The translations under genes were made by a program, and so were the position numbers. The notes under the pieces are model-generated. The model had not been told where the DNA came from. It searched no databases and saw only the letters and a program-made list of their open reading frames with translations. From the NCBI GenBank assembly GCA_025093985.1, contig JACAAK010000017.1, positions 434,001 to 498,000 on the forward strand: a stretch of DNA of 64,000 nucleotides, read 5' to 3'. Position 1 is the first letter of the stretch, and each line of letters opens with the position of its first letter. Origin of the DNA: Calvatia gigantea. Lineage: Eukaryota; Basidiomycota; Agaricomycetes; Agaricales; Lycoperdaceae. Positions 55,952 to 64,000 of the stretch are shown here, piece after piece.

Positions 55952-58057
55952 ATGAGCCGTAGGCCACCCAGCTCATCAAACGACCCGTGGGCTGACGACC
56001 CGGTCCCGCCGCAATCGTCCCCTGACCCGATCGCTCGTATTCCGGGTGTGGGCTCCCAGCAGCCACAACCCCGCTACCAAACCCGCGCCTCAACCCAGGC
56101 TTCCTCTGGGGAGGGCACGCGCCAACGATACGCCGCTGTCCCGATCACGGCACGGCCGCCATCGTCAACCTCCTCGAGTGGAACCGCCCGACCTCGGTCC
56201 CGTGCTCCCTCTCGTGCTACCTCCCCCTCTCCTGCGCCTATGGAGTTGGCGGATTCTTTCGACGATGACGAGGACGAGGTAGTGGCCCCCGGGGCTGCTG
56301 CTTCCGCGATCGCCACCGATCCCCCTGGGAGCTCCGCTGGCAGAGATATGTCAGTGGAGTCGTTCGGCGATTTGGAGTATGCTCCATCCGTAGCGGCGTT
56401 GGCAGGTGACGAAGAACACCTCGCTGTGGACGTCCAGGGCGCAGCCGAATCCCTGCACAACCTGTCCTCCTGGTTCAGGTCCGTGCATGCTATGCCGCTC
56501 AGCGCGGAATCTACCACAGTGGTATTGGGCGCCGCCTTGGCGTTTGTCCAGTCCCTGTCTAACAATGGCTGGTTGGATCGCTCTCCAACTGGTCAGTCTA
56601 ATCCGAGTTGGCTCGGGGGTCACGCTGTGGCCAACATTGCCTCTCGCTACGCTCGTCCCCTGCCTGACAGGAGAGCTACTCCCCCGCCTCGGCCATCTGG
56701 CTCGGGCGATGTCGACGCTGATATGGGAGGCTCCACGCCTAGATCCGGTAGATCAAAGCCGGTTAGAGCTCCCGTACCACCACCTCCGTTTCAGCCCGTC
56801 CGCCCTGCTCGTCGTGAGCGGGATCTTGTCGAGTCGATCCGAAAGAACGCAGAGGCGAAGCGCCTTGCCCTGCAGCAACAACAGAGGAGTGCCCCGGTCC
56901 AACCTGGTCCGGTGCGTCCTCTTAACATCACCAAGAAGAAGAAGGCAGTGCCGTCCTCGTACGCGCAGACGCTATCTTCCTCTGGTAAGGGCAAATCTGC
57001 CCAGATCCCTGTGGTCACGGCTGTGCGTGTTGCACAGTCGTTCCCAGAGCTTGAGCCCAAACGAGTCGTAGCTATGGCTCGGGAGGCTGAACCCTCAGCG
57101 CAAGGCAAGTCCAAGCGCCCCGACAATGTCACGGCTGGTCCCAACCGTCGGCAACTCCTCATGACTGCGGTCGCCGTGCCGGAAGGTGCCCCCCGCCCTC
57201 AGACCAACCACTTTGTTGAAGTTATCAACAGAGGCCTCGTGCAAGCTCGCATCCGTTGCAGGATCGAGTCGGTTCGCTCGAGCACGGCCAATTCTTGGTC
57301 GCTGCTCACTAATTTCGCCCCCACCCCGAAGGATGTTGCCATCATAGACGAGTGGGCTCATAAGGCGGTTGCTGAGGGCGTTAAGCTCCAGCTCCGTGTT
57401 CCTGACTCCACGTCCTACATTAGGATCGTGGATATCCCCTTCATCGACGAGCTTGGGCGCAAGGCCATGACCGTCGAACGCCTCCTGGGCCATCTGTCGA
57501 AGTCTCCGCATCGCGAGGACTTCGCCATGCTGTCTCATACCCCGCGCATCTCGCACAATTCCGCCAGCTCTGACACCTGCACAGCTTGGCTCAACCTAGC
57601 CGACTCTAAGACCGGCACTCGGATGAAGCGTCTCGTGGGGCGCACTGTCCAGATTGGAACGCACTCCTGCCGCGTGCAGCAGGCTTCCGCCCGTACCGGG
57701 GTCCCCTGGTGTCAGCGCTGCTGGTACTGGGGCCACCCCACTGCTATCTGTCGATCCAGGTCGAACAGGTGCCCCATCTGCGCTGGGCCTCATACCTCTG
57801 AGAACCACCGCGCTGTCGCCGGTTGTTGTCATCCTAAGGATCTCAACAAGGCTACCCCCGAGGGACAGCCATGTCCCCACAAATTCAAGTGTCTGAACTG
57901 CGGTGGCGAGCACCGCGCTGACTCTCACTCGTGCCAGCTTTGGTGCCACCGGTATGAGGCCGAGTGGATCAAAGAGCACTACAGAAAGGTGAGTGAACGC
58001 CGTCTCTCAAGGATGGCGTCACGATCCGCTGATAACACTTCAGCATCCGCGCAATGA
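55952..58057 (+). CDS. LINE B ORF1 protein (701 aa), RNA-binding, three zinc knuckles
   Basis: The gag-like protein that packages LINE RNA. N-terminal 150 residues are Pro/Ser-rich and disordered, with an acidic run (SFDDDEDEV). A predicted helical region follows at 150-210, then a basic linker (NITKKKKAVPSSYAQ, about 330) and a folded region at 400-560 (NHFVEVINRGLVQARIRCRI ... SYIRIVDIPFIDELGRKAM). The C-terminal part has CQRCWYWGHPTAIC (about 587), CPICAGPHTSENHRAVAGC (about 606) and CLNCGGEHRADSHSC (about 647). The ORF1 TGA overlaps the ORF2 ATG as ATGA at 58054-58057, so ORF2 may be made by termination-reinitiation. The start at 55952 is the first ATG of the open frame. Confidence 0.95.
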   Translation: MSRRPPSSSNDPWADDPVPPQSSPDPIARIPGVGSQQPQPRYQTRASTQASSGEGTRQRYAAVPITARPPSSTSSSGTARPRSRAPSRATSPSPAPMELADSFDDDEDEVVAPGAAASAIATDPPGSSAGRDMSVESFGDLEYAPSVAALAGDEEHLAVDVQGAAESLHNLSSWFRSVHAMPLSAESTTVVLGAALAFVQSLSNNGWLDRSPTGQSNPSWLGGHAVANIASRYARPLPDRRATPPPRPSGSGDVDADMGGSTPRSGRSKPVRAPVPPPPFQPVRPARRERDLVESIRKNAEAKRLALQQQQRSAPVQPGPVRPLNITKKKKAVPSSYAQTLSSSGKGKSAQIPVVTAVRVAQSFPELEPKRVVAMAREAEPSAQGKSKRPDNVTAGPNRRQLLMTAVAVPEGAPRPQTNHFVEVINRGLVQARIRCRIESVRSSTANSWSLLTNFAPTPKDVAIIDEWAHKAVAEGVKLQLRVPDSTSYIRIVDIPFIDELGRKAMTVERLLGHLSKSPHREDFAMLSHTPRISHNSASSDTCTAWLNLADSKTGTRMKRLVGRTVQIGTHSCRVQQASARTGVPWCQRCWYWGHPTAICRSRSNRCPICAGPHTSENHRAVAGCCHPKDLNKATPEGQPCPHKFKCLNCGGEHRADSHSCQLWCHRYEAEWIKEHYRKVSERRLSRMASRSADNTSASAQ

Positions 58058-61000
58058 ACCCCGAGCCTGACGAGTTGAAGCGTTTCGTGAAGGGTAGATT
58101 ACGTATTTTGTCGTTTAATGTAGCAAAGAATTACACATTATTGGACACACTGCTAGAGTCTGAGAAAGACAACTTCGACATCATTCTCGTCCAGGAGCCA
58201 CCCTGGCGAACGATTAGATCCGCCCCCTCGACGCTCGACGCCAAGGGTGAGCCCGTCATCGGAGCACCTAAGCACCCTGAGTGGTTGTATATGGTGAGGC
58301 CGGCCTCCACTGCGGAGGAGCGAGATCGACCGCGTGTTATGGCTTTTGTCCACGCGCGGATCAAGAGACTGAGACCCTCGCTTAGGCGGGACCTCATTGA
58401 TCACCGGGATGTGATGGTTCTTACCATCTTTAATCACGGTCGTGAACGCCACTTCATGAACGTCTACTCTGATGATGAGCACACTGCGATCAAGCTTCTC
58501 TATGAGAAGCGCGATTCTCTACCCCAGATGCATTACATGGGAGGCGATTTCAATTGCCATTCGCGTGAGTGGGACGATGGCGTCCCGCATCACCACCGAC
58601 CCGCCCAGCAGCTTCTGGAAGCTGCCGACGACCTCGGCCTTGGGATCTGGTTGCCAGATTCCAGGGCTTCTACTCATGTACCTCGAGATCCGACCAAACG
58701 CCAATCGGTGATTGATCTGATCTTCGTCTCCGATCTCAGGTGGCGCATCGCGCGTCCCCAGATCAGATCGGATCTGACAGGCCCATCGGACCACCATCCG
58801 CTGTCTGTCACGATCCCTATCCGCCCTGAGGACATTACAAATGTCAGAAGGGCTTTCCCCAAGAACTCGGCAGCGACTGCGGAATTGCAGTTCCTGGATG
58901 AGATCAGAGAAGGGGTGTATGGTCTTCGGGATCATCCCCTTAATTCAGCTCGGGATGTTAACGTCCTGGCATCGGCCATTGGGTCGGTGTTCTCTGCAGC
59001 GTGGCACCGCCACACTGTGGAGGTGCACATATCCGCAAAGTCTCAACCCTGGTGGGATGAGGACTGCAGAGTCGCCCTTCAGGTCCATAGGGATTCTTCG
59101 GACCCTGCGGACTGGAAGGCATTTCGACGCGTTGTGGCGTCTAAGAAGCGCAAATTCTTTGATGAGAAGATTGAGGAAATTGCTGAGACCAACAAGCGCC
59201 CCTGGGACCTTATGGAATGGGTCAAGGCGCGCAAGTTGCCTGCGTGCGAGGCTATCTCCTATCAGGGGGAGCCTTGTCACACTATGGACTCCCTATGGGA
59301 GGCCCTTCACGGTACCTACAACTCCGCTTCCGGGCGCGAGTGTGATACCCCCGTTATTGATCCGCTCCCTACGCTGACGCGGCGGGAATGGGTGGACTTC
59401 TCAGCTAAGGAACTGGTGGACGCGTTATCCGCCTGCTCTAAGGTCTCTGCGCCGGGCCCCGACCACGTTACGTGGAGGATGCTCAAACAGATCGTGCTTG
59501 GGGATGCCCTGCCGGTCTTCGTACGTCTAGCTAGCGCCTGTATTCGTTTAGGTTGCTGGCCGGAGTATTTTAAAGAATCTATGTCAGTTATTATCCCTAA
59601 GCCGGGTAAGCCTGCATATTCTACACCCAAGGCCTTTAGGCCTATAGTACTTCTCAACACGCTGGGTAAGCTGTTTGAGAAAATGATCGCAACTAGGCTC
59701 CAGTTTGACTCTGTCAAATTTGGGGTCTTTCACCCTAATCAGCTCGGAGGTGTGATCCAACGGTCCACTGAAGATGCTGGCCTGATGCTGACCCACATCG
59801 TAAGAGCGGGTTGGGCTAAGGGCCTCAGGACTAGCGTTGTGGCTTTTGACATAGCGCAGTTCTTCCCGTCATTGCACCATGATATGCTGGTAGCAATACT
59901 TCGCAAGCAAGGATTCGCCCCTGAGTTGGTGGAGTTCTTTGCGCACTACCTGGTAGGACGGAAGACCCAGTATTGCTGGGACTCCTTCAAGTCCGAACCA
60001 TTTCCATCGGATGTGGGGGTGGGGCAGGGTTCTGCCCTCTCTCCCGTCCTGTCGGCCTTATACATAGCTCCGCTAATGTGGCTTTTCGACAGGGAGGCGT
60101 CACGTCTTGGGACGACTCTTCTGTCATATGTTGATGATGGCACCATCATTGCCCAGTCAAAGGACTGGGGATCTAACCTTGTGGCTCTTAAGGAGGCATA
60201 TGGTATTATTTTCAGGCTCTTTGAGCGCTTCGCCTTGGTACTTGAGCATGACAAGTCTGAGGTCTTCCACTTCTCCCGTAAGCACGGGGATGATAATCCA
60301 CCGATTGACCTGGGCTTTGCCCCGTTCACTGGTGATACGCCACTCCGGCCCAAGCCTTATTGGAGGTATTTGGGCTTCTACTTCGACCGCGCCCTTACCT
60401 TCAAGGAGCACGTTCGTTACTATTCTACTAAAGCACTCTCCACGGTGAAGGCCATGAAGATGCTTGGTAATTCTACGAGGGGCTTGCGGCCTATGCAGAA
60501 GCGCCTCCTCTATCGGTCGTGTGTTGTTCCGATTGCGACGTACGGCTTTAAACTCTGGTTCTTCAAGGGCTCTCGCTGTAAGGCGGCCCTTAAGAGTCTG
60601 AACGTCATGCAGAGACGGGCGGCCCTGTGGATTACAGGTGCCTTCCGGACTGCCCCTACTGGGGCCGCGGAGTCATTCGCGGGTCTCATACCTATCCAGC
60701 TTCATATACAGAAGCTTGCTGTTAGGTCGGACTACAGGATTAAGACACTGTCACCTAACCATCCTCTCAGGGCCCTTATGAGCCCTGAATACTCTGGGTC
60801 TGCTAAATTGCACACTCGTTCTATCGGCCTTATGTCTCCTGCGATCCGCAAGAAGACTAAGGGCTCCTTAATCCAGGCTGATGCCAGCCTGGTGAACCTC
60901 GTCGAGGAATTTGAGCCTATGGCTTCAATTAATCGACCCGGGTACCGCCTGATGGACTGCCACCCTGAGCAGGTGTCGTTCATGGAGGTGAAGCTCAATG

Positions 61001-61956
61001 CGGAGGGTAATACCGACCCCGAGCATATGTATGCTCTCAATGCGCGCCTTAGGGAGTGCAGGGAGGATCTCGGGATTGTCCATATGGCGACGGACGCAAG
61101 TCTGCCGCTCCATGGCAAGTTCCAGGCAGTTTCGTCTGCCCATGTCTACCGCCAGCGGGAGTGCCTTCGGGAGATCACTCGCGTGGCAGGCCGAGTTACA
61201 GCACCTGATGCTGAGCTCATGGCCATTGCGCTTGGCATTCATTTTGCTCTTAAGCAGGATGACGTCAGGCTTATACGGGTATTCACTGACTCTATTGCGT
61301 CAGCGAAGCTTGTAGTTGATCCGTCTACGCACTCCGGGCAGATGCTGTCCCAGGGAGTGTGTGTGGCGCTTAAACGATGGCTCTCTGGGGATCCCCGGAG
61401 AGGCGTTGAATTCCTCGCTGTCCCTTCTTCCGAGAAGTGGGAGTTCCACCATGCTGTTCATCGGCATGTTACCTCGTTCCCTCAGGTCGCTTATGGCCCG
61501 AGGCCGTTCACTTCTATTGCCCGCCTGCGCAAAGAGGCGGTCGATGACGTGCTGGAGTCGTGGCGTCAGCTGTACTCTACCTCTTCTTACAAGGGGCACA
61601 GTAATATGGATCTTGCTTCCGGGGCAGATCCATCTATTCCGGGGAAGCCGACCTACCTTTCTGGTGGGCCCTGGCTTCCTCATGTTAGCGGCTCTAACTC
61701 GCTGTGTGCGAGGGCCGTGCGTGCCGTTACTGGTCATGCTCCGATTGGGTCGTACCGTGTACGATTCTTTCCTAACGAAAGCGTTGGCTGCTCGTGTGGC
61801 GCCGCTCTCGAGGGGCGCTATCACATTTTCGTCAGGTGTCCCAACCACAAGAGGGAGCTTGACAGACCTCCTCAGACCATTCGTGAGCTGATTGACTTCC
61901 TGAACGCGAACCCTGGTGCTTTTGCGTTCAGACCAGATGACGCTGGGATCGGCTGA
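58054..61956 (+). CDS. LINE B ORF2 protein (1300 aa): endonuclease, reverse transcriptase, RNase H
   Basis: The enzyme that nicks the target and reverse-transcribes the LINE RNA. APE-type endonuclease at about 13-250 (LRILSFNVAKNY, VQEPPW, GGDFNCHSREWDD near 163, SDHHPL near 244). RT at about 480-770 (IIPKPGKPAYSTPKAFRPIV, FDIAQFFPSLHHD, GVGQGSALSPVLSALY near 653, YVDD near 691). RNase H at about 1005-1140 (ATDASLPLH near 1010, DAELMAIAL near 1051, VFTDSIAS near 1075). C-terminal zinc motif CSCGAALEGRYHIFVRC near 1244-1260. All catalytic residues are present and no stop occurs. Architecture fits the Tad1/I superclade of fungal LINEs. Likely active or very recently so. Confidence 0.96.
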   Translation: MNPEPDELKRFVKGRLRILSFNVAKNYTLLDTLLESEKDNFDIILVQEPPWRTIRSAPSTLDAKGEPVIGAPKHPEWLYMVRPASTAEERDRPRVMAFVHARIKRLRPSLRRDLIDHRDVMVLTIFNHGRERHFMNVYSDDEHTAIKLLYEKRDSLPQMHYMGGDFNCHSREWDDGVPHHHRPAQQLLEAADDLGLGIWLPDSRASTHVPRDPTKRQSVIDLIFVSDLRWRIARPQIRSDLTGPSDHHPLSVTIPIRPEDITNVRRAFPKNSAATAELQFLDEIREGVYGLRDHPLNSARDVNVLASAIGSVFSAAWHRHTVEVHISAKSQPWWDEDCRVALQVHRDSSDPADWKAFRRVVASKKRKFFDEKIEEIAETNKRPWDLMEWVKARKLPACEAISYQGEPCHTMDSLWEALHGTYNSASGRECDTPVIDPLPTLTRREWVDFSAKELVDALSACSKVSAPGPDHVTWRMLKQIVLGDALPVFVRLASACIRLGCWPEYFKESMSVIIPKPGKPAYSTPKAFRPIVLLNTLGKLFEKMIATRLQFDSVKFGVFHPNQLGGVIQRSTEDAGLMLTHIVRAGWAKGLRTSVVAFDIAQFFPSLHHDMLVAILRKQGFAPELVEFFAHYLVGRKTQYCWDSFKSEPFPSDVGVGQGSALSPVLSALYIAPLMWLFDREASRLGTTLLSYVDDGTIIAQSKDWGSNLVALKEAYGIIFRLFERFALVLEHDKSEVFHFSRKHGDDNPPIDLGFAPFTGDTPLRPKPYWRYLGFYFDRALTFKEHVRYYSTKALSTVKAMKMLGNSTRGLRPMQKRLLYRSCVVPIATYGFKLWFFKGSRCKAALKSLNVMQRRAALWITGAFRTAPTGAAESFAGLIPIQLHIQKLAVRSDYRIKTLSPNHPLRALMSPEYSGSAKLHTRSIGLMSPAIRKKTKGSLIQADASLVNLVEEFEPMASINRPGYRLMDCHPEQVSFMEVKLNAEGNTDPEHMYALNARLRECREDLGIVHMATDASLPLHGKFQAVSSAHVYRQRECLREITRVAGRVTAPDAELMAIALGIHFALKQDDVRLIRVFTDSIASAKLVVDPSTHSGQMLSQGVCVALKRWLSGDPRRGVEFLAVPSSEKWEFHHAVHRHVTSFPQVAYGPRPFTSIARLRKEAVDDVLESWRQLYSTSSYKGHSNMDLASGADPSIPGKPTYLSGGPWLPHVSGSNSLCARAVRAVTGHAPIGSYRVRFFPNESVGCSCGAALEGRYHIFVRCPNHKRELDRPPQTIRELIDFLNANPGAFAFRPDDAGIG

Positions 61957-62683
61957 GCTGGCGCGCGTGGGGGGCTCCTGCGGGGCCGCTGGTCTTCTGG
62001 CCTACTGGGGGGGGAAGTTGTAAGGCAACAGGGGTGGGGTCCCTGGGGGGTGCTTCTGGCCTCGGCTAGTGGTGCCCCTTTCCCGGGCCTGGCTGGGGGC
62101 TTCGTAGCGGGCGGAGGCGTAAAATAACGGGGGTGGGGTCCCCGGGTGGCGGTGCGGGTTCGTCCTGCTAAGTTGCTTTCTTGGGCACCGTCTAGGCGGC
62201 GCTTCGAGTTGCTACCCTGTCTGCTGTGTTGTTCTGGGTCGGGACTGGGCTGATACCCTCTCACTTGGGAAGCTGGGGGTAAGGTGGCTCCAAGCGGGGG
62301 CTCCTTGCGCTGGATCTCCTGACTACACCTGTCCCCCTGAGGGCACTCGGCCGCCGTTGCTGCTGGGTCCGCCTCTCGAGGGATGATCAGGGCACCGCCG
62401 CTTTGCGGCGATGCGTCACTGGGTGTACACCACAAGACCTGGGCAACTGGGTCTTCTTCAATGTGATGGGCATTTCGGGGGACCGGGGGATTTGGCAAGT
62501 AGGGATGGTCCGGTCTGGTCTGGGTTAGCGCTTGGGTTGGGTTGGGTCGTTTCCGAACAGTAGATTACTCTTAACTCATCGGACTTTGTAGTTGGGGCTT
62601 TGTACTTAGCTACACGCGGACTGCGATTGGGCACCGCGATATAAATTGGCGCAAGCCATGATTTAAAAAAAAAAAAAAAAAAA
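61957..62683 (+). other. LINE B 3' UTR and poly(A)
   Basis: GC-rich 3' UTR shared by every LINE copy here, ending GCGCAAGCCATGATTT and 19 A. The conserved end is probably the RT recognition site. An antisense open frame across it is present in several copies but looks incidental. Confidence 0.8.
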
Positions 62684-63611
62684 ATGGGCAGATGAAACTG
62701 CCTGGAACTTGCCATGGAGCGGCAGACTTGCGTCCGTCGCCATATGGACAATCCCAAGGTCCTCCCTGCACTCCCTAAGGTGCGTGTTGAGAGCATACAT
62801 ATGCTCGGGGTCGGTGTTACCCTCCGCATTGAGTTTCACCTCCATGAACGACACCTGCTCAGGGTGGCAGTCCATCAGGCGGTATCCAGGTCGATTAATG
62901 GAAGCCATAGGCTCAAATTCCTCGACGAGGTTCACCAGGCTGGCGTCAGCCTGGATTAAGGAGCCCTTAGTCTTCTTGCGAATCGCAGGAGACATAAGGC
63001 CGATAGAGCGAGTGTGCAACTTAGCAGACCCAGAATATTCAGGGCTCATAAGGGCCCTGAGAGGATGGTTGGGTGACAGGGTCTTAATCCTGTAGTCCGA
63101 CCTGACAGCAAGCTTCTGTATGTGAAGCTGGATAGGTATGAGACCCGCGAACGACTCCGCGGCCCCAGTAGGAGCAGTCCGGAAAGCGCCTGTAATCCAC
63201 AGGGCCGCCCGTCTCTGCATGACGTTCAGACTCTTAAGGGCCGCCTTACAGCGAGAGCCCTTGAAGAACCAGAGTTTGAAGCCATATGTCGCAATGGGAA
63301 CGACACACGACCGATAAAGGAGGCGCTTCTGCATAGGCCGCAAGCCCCTCGTAGAATTACCAAGCATCTTCATGGCTTTCACCATAGAGAGTGCTTTAGT
63401 AGAGTAATAGCGAACGTGCTCCTTGAAAGTAAGGGCGCGGTCGAAGTAGAAGCCCAAATACCTCCAATAAGGCTTGGGCCGGAGCGGCGTATCACCAGTG
63501 AATGGGGCAAAGCCCAGGTCTATTGGTGGATTATCATCCCCGTGCTTACGGGAGAAGTGAAAGACCTCAGACTTGTCATGCTCAAGTACCAAGGCGAAGC
63601 GCTCAAAGAGC
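62684..63611 (-). pseudogene. LINE A/C, 5' part of ORF2 fragment
   Basis: Minus strand from FERFALVLEHDKSEVFHFSRKH (63600) to SSAHF near 62699. Completely open; joined in frame with 55825 once LINE B is removed. The element was truncated at this point on insertion. The TSD follows at 63612-63625. Confidence 0.94.
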
Positions 63612-64000
63612 CACCTGGGAACTAGTTGAGCTACCTCCTGGAAAGAAGCTAGTCAACTCTGGATGGGTTTTCAAGGTCAAGTGCAATCCTGATGGCTCTG
63701 TAGAGCGCCACAAAGCCCGCTTAGTTGCTAAGGGCTATTCTCAGCGCCCTGGCTATGATTACACTGAGGTTTTTGCCCCTACATTTCGTCCTGCATCCCT
63801 CAGACTTATTATAGCCTTGGCTGCAAGAGAGGGCTTCAAAATGCGCTCCATTGACATCTCCTCTGCCTTCACCTATGGGGACCTCGATGAGGAGATCTAC
63901 ATGGCCCAGCCTGAGGGATATCACCAAGGTGGCCCAAACCATGTCTGTAAGCTCACCAAATCACTCTATGGCCTTAAACAGGCAGCTAGGCAGTGGAATA
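63612..64000 (+). CDS. Copia polyprotein, part 3 (reverse transcriptase N-terminal part, cut by window end)
   Basis: Reads WELVELPPGKKLVNSGWVFK ... HKARLVAKGYSQRPGYDYTE, VFAPTFRPASLRLIIALAAR, MRSIDISSAFTYGDLDEEIY and SLYGLKQAARQWN, the canonical start of copia RT. Intact; the YVDD box lies beyond the window. Confidence 0.95.

Larger units (their letters stand above)
55826..62683 (+). mobile_element. LINE B, complete intact Tad1-like non-LTR retrotransposon
   Basis: A 5' UTR of about 126 bp, ORF1, ORF2, a 3' UTR of about 700 bp and A19. A 15-bp TSD, ATGGGCAGACGAAAC at 55811-55825 and ATGGGCAGATGAAAC at 62684-62698, has one mismatch, a CpG transition. Both ORFs are open, making this the master-type copy for all LINE fragments in the window. 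Confidence 0.97.
50647..64000 (+). mobile_element. Ty1/copia retrotransposon with nested insertions, 3' end outside window
   Basis: 5' LTR 50647-50939 in LINE F (5-mer GTATT to its left); gag-pol 51065-53512, 53811-54264 and 63612-64000. Interruptions: solo LTR 53513-53805 (TSD CATCA) and LINE A/C with LINE B (54265-63611, TSD CACCTGGGAACTAG). Without them the coding frame is intact as far as visible. Confidence 0.95.

Noticed and set aside
61872..62498. 208-codon antisense open frame over the LINE 3' UTR, repeated at 45034-45660 and, shorter, at 54456-54785 and 43378-43707
   Set aside because: Its recurrence follows from near-identical LINE copies. The region is GC-rich, older copies break the frame, and no domain is visible.

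Overview
The window looks like a fungal, most likely basidiomycete (Agaricomycete), repeat island. This rests on element types: chromodomain Ty3/gypsy elements, a Tad1-like LINE with an RNase H domain, Ty1/copia, Tc1-type DNA transposons and a short 47-nt intron. I see no host gene, tRNA or rRNA; everything I can name is a transposable element or a fragment of one. Most boundaries can be read from target-site duplications (TSDs), so the nesting order can be reconstructed.

Left part (1-12.6 kb). A decayed + strand Ty3/gypsy pol (gypsy-0) is followed by a possible antisense accessory ORF and its 3' LTR (3116-3926). That LTR is cut by a complete but decayed minus-strand gypsy-1 (3927-12590; 548/549-bp LTRs) carrying gag, pol, a candidate -1 frameshift site and an extra sense ORF after pol with coiled-coil and paired zinc-knuckle features.

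Middle left (12.6-26.3 kb). A copia tail with its 3' LTR is followed by three old LINE copies (Y, X, L) cut by solo LTRs of three families and by an intact 1605-bp Tc1-like transposon. TSD exchange between oppositely oriented 293-bp solo LTRs shows one well-supported inversion (17.1-19.9 kb) and one likely inversion (13.5-14.3 kb).

Middle (26.3-43.0 kb). LINE M is split by gypsy-3 (26541-37621, TSD GGTTG), a gag-pol element on the minus strand. Gypsy-3 carries an opposite-strand spliced gene for a Zn(II)2Cys6-like protein. A second intact Tc1-like copy sits in its left LTR and a truncated LINE (K) in its protease.

Right part (43.0-64 kb). LINE fragments G, F, D and E lead to a copia element whose 5' LTR is at 50647 and which runs off the window. 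Its ORF is cut by a solo LTR of its own family (TSD CATCA) and by a truncated LINE (A/C), which holds a complete, intact 6.86-kb LINE (B) with both ORFs open.

Older copies have lost CpG, and most of their stops look like CGA to TGA, CAG to TAG or TGG to TAG/TGA changes. Even the three amino-acid differences between the two intact transposases are CpG transitions, which suggests continuing methylated-cytosine deamination.
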